Shown: positions 16,853-27,500 of the stretch, piece by piece
How the letters are laid out: each line of letters begins with the position of its first letter
Position numbering within the stretch: position 1 is the stretch's first letter
Origin: Pseudobdellovibrionaceae bacterium
GTDB lineage: Bacteria > Bdellovibrionota > Bdellovibrionia > Bdellovibrionales > Bdellovibrionaceae
Assembly: GCA_019637875.1 (NCBI GenBank)
Contig: JAHBUW010000022.1
Span: forward strand, 1 to 39,925
Direction: 5' to 3'
DNA length: 39,925 nt
Position numbers and translations under genes: made by a program
The notes under the pieces: model-generated
Databases searched by the model: none
The model's input: the letters and a program-made list of their open reading frames with translations, nothing else
What the model was told of the DNA's origin: nothing

Positions 16853-16888
16853 CACGACGGACGTCGCGATGTCGCGACGTCCGTCGTG
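16853..16888 (-). terminator. 17-bp perfect hairpin after the DsbA-like gene
   Basis: cacgacggacgtcgcga and its exact reverse complement are separated by only two bases. Read on the minus strand the hairpin follows the stop at 16911 and is itself followed by cttttgac, so it can act as a terminator with a short T-run. The very tight loop and long GC-rich stem are unusual for this window. Confidence 0.65.
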
Positions 16889-16910
16889 TCCAGTTTTAAC
16901 TTAAGTCTAT

Positions 16911-18419
16911 TCAGCCTTGAAAGAAGGCCTTCAGGCGACGAATGAAAGCGGACAACCAAGTGGCGCCGCTGTCCTGAATCTTTTGATCGAGAACTTTTTC
17001 GACGTCATTGGCGCGCACGACGCCTTCGATCATCTGCCCCTCGATCCACAGCGTGGGATTCGCGAGGATGCCCACGCCGCGAGCGTAAGCCAAATGCTGG
17101 TTCACGAGTTCGCGGCTGCGGCCCTCGAGTAGACACTTCTTGAACTCGTCCACGTCGAGCTTGTTCGCCCCCACCCATTCGTAAAAGCGGTTTTCATCGA
17201 CCTGTCCGCGAAGTTCCGCCAACTGATTCAGGAAGTCGATGGACTTGCCGCGCTTTTGCCCGTCCACGCACAACGAAGCCTCGCTGAACAAGCGCGCGAT
17301 GCCGTCGCCCGTATTGAAGTTGTGGATGACGTTGAGCTTCAGGTAGCCATCGTGCTCTTTCATGATATTTTTGAGCAACTTCAAGGTCTCTGGGCAATCC
17401 GGGCAGGTCGAACCGGTGAACGCCACCACCGAAACCGGAGCGTCCCCGTAACCGAGCACCGGCTGCCACTCCCCGCTCAATTTCAAATTCGCGTGGGGAG
17501 GTTTCACCGAAGTCTTGATGGGACCGTCGACCAGATGATCGGCGACGTACTGCTCGATCGCGCGCTGTTCTTTACGCCCTTTCATCGATGCCTGCAGATT
17601 CAATCGGGCCGCGTCGTCAAAGTCGTTCAGACTCGAACCGATGGACTTCAGGTAGGTTTCCATCTCGGCCGTCGTGGAATCGAAATTTTTCCCGGCGAGA
17701 ATTTTCTGATTCACGAAGTCCTGCAGGTTCGAACCCTGCTTTTCGGCCTCGGCGTTCACCAAGATCCGCGCAAGCTGCTGCTGCATTTGCGACATCGTTT
17801 CAAGGTAACGACGTTGCTCGATCGACTGCATCAGTCCGTGCTGCATTTCGACATCGTCGCGAGTCACGCGTACGCCGCGACCCTCGGCCAAAAGATTCGC
17901 ATCCTCGGTCGTCGCGTATTCGATCCCCAATCCCGCGACCGGCTGACGATCGAAACGGATCAGAATGTCTTTCAACGGCGTTTCACTCTCGGGAAGGAAA
18001 ATCTTTACGACCGCTCCGCTCGCCCGCGGCGCAGCGGGCGCCGCCGGACGGGTCCGTCCGTGGCGAACTTCGACTTTTTCGGTCTCAACCTTCGCCGCCG
18101 CCGGGGCCTCTTCCACCACTGACGCGCTGGCACCGCGGTTCAATTGCCACTTCTCGACGACTTTCAGATACGCCTGCCCGATCAGAAAATCGTTCGTCAG
18201 GCGATCAAGATCCTTGATGACTTGGGACTTATCCAGAATTTGCGCCTTGGTCACTTTGATGCCGTTCACTTCCGCAAGCAGCGCCGGGTCGCCCAAATCC
18301 GCAGATACGAAGCGTATCGGCGCGTCTTCCAAAGCGAAGCCGGTCTTTTTACCGCCGGTGCAGCCCGCGATCAAAGCCATTGAAGTCACGGACAAAGCAA
18401 AACGCATTGAGTGGCGCAT
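16911..18419 (-). CDS. Lipoprotein with C-terminal DsbA-like thioredoxin fold (CPDC)
   Basis: The 502-residue protein has a lipoprotein signal (ALIAGC, C20). A helical N-terminal part (about 40-300) follows, broken by an Ala/Pro/Glu-rich linker (about 96-135) and resembling a chaperone of the SurA/parvulin N-domain type. The C-terminal domain (about 315-490) is thioredoxin-like: VVAFTGSTCPDCPETL holds the active pair C339/C342, and ILANPTLWIEGQ supplies the cis-proline P455, as in DsbA/DsbC. It should act in the periplasm as a disulfide oxidase or isomerase. It lies 106 bases downstream of the giant cysteine-rich repeat gene on the same strand, with no strong terminator between, so co-transcription is plausible. 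A purine-rich site (aaggggga) precedes the ATG. Confidence 0.8.
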   Translation of the reverse strand: MRHSMRFALSVTSMALIAGCTGGKKTGFALEDAPIRFVSADLGDPALLAEVNGIKVTKAQILDKSQVIKDLDRLTNDFLIGQAYLKVVEKWQLNRGASASVVEEAPAAAKVETEKVEVRHGRTRPAAPAAPRASGAVVKIFLPESETPLKDILIRFDRQPVAGLGIEYATTEDANLLAEGRGVRVTRDDVEMQHGLMQSIEQRRYLETMSQMQQQLARILVNAEAEKQGSNLQDFVNQKILAGKNFDSTTAEMETYLKSIGSSLNDFDDAARLNLQASMKGRKEQRAIEQYVADHLVDGPIKTSVKPPHANLKLSGEWQPVLGYGDAPVSVVAFTGSTCPDCPETLKLLKNIMKEHDGYLKLNVIHNFNTGDGIARLFSEASLCVDGQKRGKSIDFLNQLAELRGQVDENRFYEWVGANKLDVDEFKKCLLEGRSRELVNQHLAYARGVGILANPTLWIEGQMIEGVVRANDVEKVLDQKIQDSGATWLSAFIRRLKAFFQG

Positions 18420-18480
18420 GGGTGGTTCCCCCTTGGAAAAGCAGTCTTTCCATTTTGCGCCGGGACGGAAAACGAATCAA

Positions 18481-18500
18481 CCCGCGGCCTAGGCCACGGG
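18481..18500 (-). other. Palindrome between giant gene and DsbA-like gene
   Basis: cccgcggcct and aggccacggg form a self-complementary 20-mer with one mismatch, which becomes a G-U wobble in the minus-strand RNA. It lies 26 bases after the giant gene's stop. No proper T-run follows, so it is at most a weak terminator; it might only slow transcription or protect a 3' end. Confidence 0.35.
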
Positions 18501-18525
18501 GCGAAACGGAAGATGGAACTCGACC

Positions 18526-21500
18526 TTAGAAGGGAGCGGGCAAGGCTTGCGGGATCCACGCGCGCTCGAAGTCACCAAACGCGTTGTACCAGTTATTTCC
18601 CCAGCAGCGGATCTCTTGTGCGTCCGTGCGGGCGCAAGCGCGGTAGCGACCCATTTCGATGTCGGTAAAACTGTAGGTCGAGTCGATCTGGACCGGGACG
18701 TCGGCATTGACCGCAAGCTCACCCGCGATCCCGTCGACCCATCCTCCCCAGCACATCAGCTCGCCCGTCGCGCGGATACCACAACTGTTGACCTCGCTGA
18801 CCGAAACTTTCGTGTAAGCGCTCGTATCCGAAGTCAAAGTCGGCGTCGATTGGCTGCTCGACGCATTGTTACCGATCTGGCCCGTCGTCCCCAGTCCCCA
18901 GCAGACAACGCGGCCGCCGGTCGCGCGGATCGCGCACGCGTGATTCGTGGCCACCGCAACGTCAAGGTAGCTTGTGCCGGACGTGATGACCAACGGCGTG
19001 TTGCGGTTCGTTCCGCTGCCGTCACCAAGCTGATCATTGTTATTACGTCCCCAGCACTTCAGCGCGCCGCCGGTGGTGATTCCGCACGTCGACTGGTATC
19101 CGACTTCGATTTTCGAGTAGGTCGTACCGCTATCGACCGTGACCGGCGCCGTGCGGGCCGTATTCGAGGCGTCTCCAACCTGGCCGTAGTCGTTACGTCC
19201 CCAGCAGCGGAGGGTTCCGCCAGTGGTGATCGCGCAGGTCGTGCGGTCGCCGATGGAAACCGACGTGAAATTGTTCGTGCCGTCGACGGCGGTCAGGCTG
19301 CTGGCCGCGAGATTCACCCCGTTCCAGCTTCCATGACCCGCACAGTACAGCTTCCCGTTCGTGCGGATCGCGCAGATATGGTAACGGCCCGTGGCGACCT
19401 GCATATAGTCGTTCGCGGCGTCGACCCAGATGTTCCCGGTCATGTCGGGCATCGAGCTGATCCCGAACATTCCCGCGGTATCCGAGCTCGAGTTCCCCGT
19501 ACAACGGATCTTGTTCGTCGCGGTGATATTACACGTCGCACGTTCCCCGTAGCCTGAGTCCACGCTGTTGAACTTGCGCAGACCATCGAAAGGCGTCGGC
19601 TTGTATTTCCGGGTCACGGGTTTACCGTCGCCGGAGGTCGGCATGTACTTCTCCCAACCGCCCGACAGCACCATGTTGCTGTTCGGGGTGGCGTCGGCTT
19701 TGATCGTCGCCCACGTTTGCGTATAAGCCGTATTCACGTCCGAGAACTTACGCGAGCCCTGCACCGACGAGAAGACGGTGACGTTGTCGGCGGTCCCGAT
19801 GTCATCCATCAACATCCCGTAGTTTCCCTGGCCCGTACAGCGCAGGTCATTGTTGTCGGTGATCCCGCAAGTCGTTTCGCGGCCCGCACTCACCATGATG
19901 TAGTTCACACCGCCGTCCACCTGTTGCGGTGAAGTTTGGTTGGTGCCGTTCCCGGTTCCGAGTCGTCCCGAGCCGCCGGCTCCCCAGCATCTGACTTTGG
20001 ACGCGCTCGTCACGCCGCAAGTGTGCGTATCGCCCGCTGAAACCATCGTGTAGACCTGCGATTCGACAAGATTCATCGCCGTATTCGGATTCGTGGTGCC
20101 ACCGCCCTGGCCCGAGCCGTTCGATCCCCAGCAGTAGACGTAGTTGTTCGAGGTCCGGATCGCGCAACCGTGGGTCGCGCCGGTCGTCAGCGAGCGGTAT
20201 TTGTTCGCGTCGATTTTCCGCGGCCGGTTCACGGTCGAAGTCGCGTCCGTACGCGCTTGACGGTTATTTGAACGTCCCCAGCAATAGAGATCGTCGCTCG
20301 CGTCGATCGCGCAAGTGAATTCCGACCCGGCCGAGATTTCCTTCACGCCCGGTCCGAAAGCGGTGACGCCGTCGAATTGGGTTCCGATCGTTTGCGGTGT
20401 ATTGAACGTCGCCGTGACGCCGTTCCCGAGCTGGCTGTAGTTATTGTAACCCCAGCACTTCAGAGTTCCCGAAGCGTCCGTTCCGCCGTCCGTGATCGCG
20501 CAGGCGTGGTTACCGCCGGTAGAAACTTTGCGGTAGTCATTCGTCGAGTCGATGACCACGTAGGTCTCTTGATCCGTATTCGTCCCGTTACCGACCTGAC
20601 CGACGGCTCCGCGTCCCATACAACGCAGTTTTTTGTCGGCGCCGATGTAACATGCGGACAGGTAACCCGAACCTTGGCCTTGCGGCAACGATACGGGGGG
20701 ACCCGAGACGCCGTCGTTGTCACGGATCAAAACGCGGTGATAGATCTTGCCCGCCGCGTGGACGTATTCGTAGTCGGCGTCGTAAGCCGCGATATCCAAG
20801 TAGGTGTCGGTTTCGTCCGTGGCGTTTTCGAGGGCTTGGAACGTCAAGTTCGCGGTCGTTTGTCCCGCGGGGATCAAGACGGTTCCGGCGGCCGCGACTC
20901 CCGATGTGTGCACGCCGTCCGCGGCGGTACCGACCGCGCGGTAGATCAAGTTGACGTCGTAGACCTTGGGCGCGCCCATTTTAACTTCGACGGTCACGGT
21001 CGAGCCCTCATTCACCGCCTGGAAGAAGCTCGTGAACTCGATGTTCGTGTCGGTCACGTCATAGACGTAGAACGGGAAGGTGTTGATCGGCGTCAAAGCC
21101 ACGCAGCTCGTCTTGTTGCCGAGCGCGTCTTCCGCGGTCGCGGTGAAGCCGTACTTCCCAGGAGCCGGAATTTGCGGCAGCACGATGTCCACCGACGTCC
21201 CCGTTTGACCCGTAAAGGTCGCGTACAGATTCGGGTTGGTACAAGTCGCGTCGGTGTAGATCTTGATAATGTCGTTGTTGAAAATCCCGACGACGCGGAT
21301 CGTGGGCGTCCGATTCCAGTGCACGAAACGTCCCGGGATCAGGTTCGCGATGCTCGTCAAAGTCGGCGGAGTCGTATCACGCGTGTACGTCGCGGTCGCG
21401 GTCGAGCACGCCGAAACCGTTCCCACGGAGTTCGTGCGGTTCGCGTAGTAAACGTAGTTTCCGTCCGAAGAAACCGCCGCGGTCAGCGTGATTTCGGTCT

Positions 21501-24500
21501 GACCCGTCGCCACCGTACCCGACGAGACCTGGCTTGAACAAAGGCCGTCGGTGAACAAACGGACGACGTCGTTCTGCGCGACGCCTTCGACTTTGATTTG
21601 CACCGAGTTGCTCGTCGCGGGCGAAGAAACCGGCAACATCCGGGTCAAAGGAGTCGGCGCGCTGGGGGCGATCCCCGTCCCGGTCACGTTCTTCGCCACC
21701 GATTGGTTGTTCGCGGCATCGAAATAATTGATCGTCGCCGTCGCGGGTTGAGTGCCCGTCGCCGTCGGCGAGAAGCGAACGATGAATGTACAAGTCGCGC
21801 CCGCATTCAAAGTCGTCAAACAAGTGCCGCCGCCGGGGAAAGCTCCGCCCGGATACGAATAAGGTGCCACGATGGTCGCACCGCTCATGGACGTCGCCGC
21901 GACACCACCGCTATTCGTGATCGTGAAAGTTTGATCCGAAGTCGCGCCGGTGACCAAATTGCCGAAATTGTGCGTTCCCGCGGGCGTGATCGCGAGTGAA
22001 GCCGGTCCTACGCCCGTTCCAGTCAAATTCCGCGAAGACTGCGTCGAAATCAATCCATCGTTGTACGTCACGTCGATCGTCGCGTTCTGCACGCCCGTCA
22101 CCGTCGGCGAGAACACCATCACGACCGTACACGACAGACCTACACCCAACGAGGTCAAACAGTTTCCGCCGGTGCCGGGGAACGTTCCACCTTTGAAAGT
22201 GTACGGCGCCGAGATGCCCGAGCCACCAATCGACGTCGCCGCGACTCCACCCGAGTTCGTGACCGTCAAGGTCCGCTCGTAAGAAGCACCGGTCGCCACG
22301 TTTCCGAAGTCCAATGTGGGATCGTTCGAAAGTGTCAGTTGCGCTGCGGTCGAACCGACGCCCGTCATATTCTGCGTCGCGCTCTGCGCATTTGCGCCGT
22401 CGTGGTAGTTGATGGTCATCGCGCCCGAATGCGTACCGGTCGCCGAAGGCGTGTAGTTGACGATGATCGTACACGTCGCCGACGGATTCAAACTTCCGCC
22501 GCTCGTACACGAACCGCCCGTTCCGGGGAACGATCCGCCCTTGTAAGCGTAGTGCGTGGGCAATGCCGCGCCGGTGATGTTCGTCGCCGCCACGGCACCG
22601 TTGTTCGTCATGGTGAACGTATGCTCGGTCACGCTCGTGGTCACGCGCGTTCCGTAGTCGTACGGATTGCCGCCGTCGAGGGCGAGCGCCGCCGGATTCA
22701 CCGCGATACCGGTCAAGTTGACCGAGGTGTTCAGGTTCGAGATCGTATTCGAGTAGTTCACCTGGATCGTCGAGTTGTGGGTCCCGTTCGACGACGGCGT
22801 ATAAGTGACGACGATATCGCACGATTGCGAGCCGTTAAGCGTCGTGCCGCAGTTTCCGCCCGCGCCGGGGAACGCTCCGCCTTTATAGGAGTAAGGGGCG
22901 ATCATCACGGCCCCCGCCACGCTGACCGCCTGCGCGCCCCCCGTGTTGGTCAGCGTGAAGGTCACCTCGTTCACCGAGCCGCGCGCGACCGTGTTGAAAT
23001 TGTAAGTCGGTCCCAGATTCAGGACCAGCGTCGCGGGCGAAGCCCCGATCCCTTGCACGGGACGGGTCACGCTCGTCGTCGCGAGGCCGGTATTGTAGTT
23101 CATCGTCACGTTGCCCGAGAACGAATTCACCGCCGTCGGCGCGAACGCGATGACGACCGTACAGTTCGCGCCGGGCGCAAGCGTCGCCGAACAGTTTCCG
23201 CCCGTACCGGGAGCCGATCCGTCTTTGAAGCCAAACGGTGCCGCCAGGCCCGTGACGTTCATCCCCGTCGCGGTCACGCCACCGGTGTTCGCGATGGTGA
23301 ACGAACGATCTTTCGTGGCGCCATTGGCGACCGTGCCGTAGTCGTAAGTTCCGGTTTCCGAAATCGTCAGCATCGCGGGATCCGCCGAAGAACCCTCGAT
23401 CGCGCGGACCGAGTTCGTTCCGGCCACCCCGTTGTGATAGTTGATGCTCATGTTGTTCGCGTACGAATTGGTAACCGTCGGCTGGAAGCGCACGACAACC
23501 GTACACGATGCGCCCGCCCCCAAGGACGTACTGCAATCCCCGCCCGTGCCGGGATAAGTTCCGCCCTTGAAGCTGAACGGCGCGGCCAAGCCCGAGCCAC
23601 CCAGTGAATCGGCGGGGACCCCGCCCGTATTCGAAATGGTGAAGCTGCGCTCCGCGACGCCACCATTCGCGACCGAACCGAAGTTATAAGACGGCGGATC
23701 GCTGATCACGATCTGCGCCGGCGCCGCACCGAAACCGGTCAACGTACGCTGCGCGGTCTGGTTGACCGCACCGTCGAAGTAGTTGATCTGGATTGTGTCC
23801 GACTGCGAACCCGTGCCCGTGGGCGCGAAGGTCACGACGATCGTACACGAAGCCGAAACCGCGAGCGAAGTGTTACACGTTCCGCCCGATCCGGGATAAG
23901 CGTTGCCACCCTTAAAGGTGTAAGGCGCATCCAGACCCGTGCCGCCCGCGATGTTCGCGGTGAAATCACCCGAGTTCGTCACGGTCAAAGTCATGTCCGC
24001 CGAAGCGCCCGTCGCGAGCGTGCCGAAGTCATACGAGGCATTCGTGATCGCGAGCGTCGCCGGTGTCAGGGCCGTACCCTGCATCGGACGCGTGACCGAA
24101 GCCGCGGCCAGACCGTCGTTGAAGTTCATCACAAAGTCTTGGTTGTGGGTCGCGACGTTGGTCGGCGAATACACGATCACGACCGTGCAGCTCGCTCCCG
24201 GCGCGATCGACGTATTACACGATCCGCCCGTGCCGGGATAAGCCCCGCCTTTGAAACCGAACGGCGCGCTGAGCGACGTCGGCGCCACCGCGGTCGCGGT
24301 CACGCCACCGGTATTCGTCACGGTGAAGGTATTTTCCGCCGATCCGCCACGCGCGAGCGTCGGGAAGATGTAAGTGCCGGCCCCCGAGATCGTGAGCGTC
24401 GCCGGAGGCGCGCCCGTTCCCTGCAAACCTTTCGCGAGCGTCTGCACGGTCGCGCCGTCGTTGTAACCGATCTCGGCCGAATCGCCATCGGTTGTGCTGG

Positions 24501-27500
24501 TGGTCGGATTGAACTGCACGACGATCGTACACGAGGCCGCAGGGTTGATCGTCGTTCCGCAAGTTCCGCCCGTTCCGGGATATCCCGAGACGCCTTTGAA
24601 CTTGAACGGCGCGGCCAAGCCCCCGCCCGTCACGGCCGTCGCGGCAACCCCGCCCCCGTTCGTGATCGTGAAGGTCGTTTCAGCCGATCCGGTCAAGGCC
24701 ACGGGGCCGAAGTCGTAAGTGCCCGAACCCGACATCGTGAGCGACGCCGGCGGTGCGCCCGTTCCTTGAACGTTACGGCTGACGGTCTGTCCGCTGACGC
24801 CGTTATTGAAAGTGATATCCAAAGTCCCGCTCAAAAGTCCCGTCGCCACGGGCGAGTAGGTCATGACGACCGTACACGAGCCGCTGGCCGCGAGCGTGCC
24901 GCCGGTACAAGTTCCGCCCGTACCGGGGAAGCCCCCGCCTTTGAACGTGAACGGTGCCGAGATCCCTCCGCCCGAAAGCGAGGTCGCGGTCAATCCACCC
25001 GTGTTGGTCAAAGTCACGCTCATGTCTTTCGCACCACCGGTCGCGACGGTGCCGAAATCGAGCGGGTTCGCGCCCGAGATCGCGATGTTCGCCGGGGCCA
25101 CGCCCGTCCCTTGCACGTTGCGAGTCGAAAGCACGACGCTCACGCCGTTGTTGTAAGACATTTCAATCGCGTCGGATTGCAGACCCGTACCGGTCGGCGT
25201 GTACGTCACGACGATCGTGCACGAAGCCGAAGCGGCGATGGGCGTCGCGCAGTTCCCCCCGGTGCCGGGGAATGTTCCGCCTTTGAACGCGAACGGCGGC
25301 GCCAAGCCCACTTCGGTCACGCTCGAAGCATCATAACCACCGGTGTTCTGCAAAGTGAAGGTCTGGTCCGCCGAAGCGCCGACCGCGATCGTTCCGAAGT
25401 CGACGGGATTCGAGCCCGAAATCGTCAACACGGCGGGCGCCGACGAAACTCCCGTCAACCCGCGCTGCACGGTCAAGTTCTGCACGCCATCGTTGTACGC
25501 CATCTCGAGCGTGGAATTGTGCGTTCCGGTCACCGTGGGCGAGAACGTCACGACGACCGTACACGTCTGTCCGCCGGGCAGCGTGAGTCCGCACGTCCCG
25601 CCCGAACCGGGATAGAGGTTTCCTTTGAAACTATAAGGCGCCGAGAACGCCGTCGGCGCGAGGGCCGAAGCCGTGAATGCGCCCGAGTTCGTGATCGTGA
25701 AGGTCTTGTCGGTCACGCTACCGTTCGCCTTCGCGCCGAAGCTGAACGTGCCGGTCTCGGAAATCGCGAGGACCGCGGGCGCCGACGAAGAACCGATCAC
25801 GTCACGCGTGACTTGTTTCGCCTCGACCCCATTGTGGTAAGCGACTTCAATAGTATCCGCCATTGCCGCCGTCGAAAGCGGCGCGTAGGTGACGACAAAT
25901 GTACAGGTCGCGCCAGCCGCGAGCGTTCCGCCGCTACAAGTTCCACCCGTTCCGGGGAAGCCGCCGCCCTTGAACGTCACGGGCGCGGCAAGTCCACCAC
26001 CCGCGATACCGGTCGCGGTCAAACCACCGGTGTTGGTGATCGTGAACGACTTGTCGTTCACGCTACCGTTCGCGACGGCACCGAAGTCCCAGGTCGCCGC
26101 AGGCGTGATGGTCAAAAGAGCGGGCGCGACGCCGACGCCCGTCACCGTACGGGTCGATGTCACGACCGACACCCCGTTATTGTATTGCATCTGCAATGTG
26201 CCGTTTTGCGTGCCCGTCGCGGTCGGCGTGTAGGTCACGACGATCGAGCACGAAGCCGTCGCGGACAAGACCGTACCGCAGTTCCCGCCGGTGCCGGGAT
26301 AAGTCCCACCCTTGTAATAGAACGGTGCCGCCAGGGCGATCTCGGCCATCGTGGAGGCGTCGTAGCCTCCGGTATTCGTGATCGTGAAACTGTGATCGGC
26401 GATGGCGCCCACCGCGACGGTGCCGAAGTCATAAGGATTGGAATCCGAAATCGTCAGCACCGCCGGCGGCGAAGACGTTCCGGTCATGTTGCGCACCACG
26501 CTCTGGGCCGTCACGCCGTCATTATAGGAAATATCCAAGGCCGCATTGTGCGTTCCGGTGACCGTCGGCGAATAGCTCAAGACGATGGTACAAGTGCCGG
26601 ACGGCGCGAGCGTGATACCGCAAGTTCCGCCCGAACCGGGATAGACCGAACCTTTAAAGTTATAATGAGTCGCGAAGGCCGCCGTCGAAATCGCACTGGC
26701 CGCGAACGCGCCCGTATTTGTGATCGTGAAGGTCGCATCGGTCACGCTGCCGTTCGCTTTCGGACCGAAGTTGTACGTGCCCGCACCCGAAATGGTCAAA
26801 ACCGCCGGCGCCGAAGACGATCCGGTGAAGGCCAACGCCGAGGTTTGACCGCTGACGCCGTTGTTGTAATTGACGTTCAAGGTGCTCGACATCGAGCCCG
26901 TCACCGTCGGCGCATAGGTCACGACGACGTTACAAGAAGCTCCCGCCGCCAGCGAAGTACTACAGTTCCCACCCGTGCCGGGGAAGGTTCCGTCTTTGAA
27001 GGTGATCGGTGCCGACAGACCCACGCCCGTCAGCGACGCCGCCGCCAGACCGCCCGTGTTCGTCAGCACGACGATCTTGTCGTTCACGCTGCCGTTCGCC
27101 ACCGCACCGAAGTCGAAGCTTGCCGAAGGATTCAACACGATCAAGGCCGGCGCCACGCCGGTCCCTTGGACGTCACGTGAAACCGACTGCGTGCTGACCC
27201 CGTTGTTGTACTGATAGACGATCGAGTCCGTCGCCAGACCCGTGCCGACCGGCGAGAACAGCATCACGACCGTACAGTTCGTCGAAGCCGCGATCGTGGT
27301 CGCGCAAGTTCCGCCCGTTCCGGGGAACGCGCCGCCTTTATAACCGAAAGGTGCCGCCAGGCCGGTCTCGTTGACCGCGGTCGCATCGTACGATCCCGTA
27401 TTCGCCAGCGTGAAGGTCAGCTCCGAAGTCGCGCCGGTGGCGCGCGTACCGAAGTCGACCGGATTGGTTCCCGAAATCGTCAACACCGCCGGCGGTGTCG

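Noticed and set aside
24139-27180. A 1013-codon open frame on the plus strand over the repeat array, and other long plus-strand frames there
   Set aside because: They mirror the 342-base repeats on the other strand, are rich in Arg/Gly/His, lack ribosome-binding sites and have no recognisable domain. High GC and repeated codons keep the antisense frame open.
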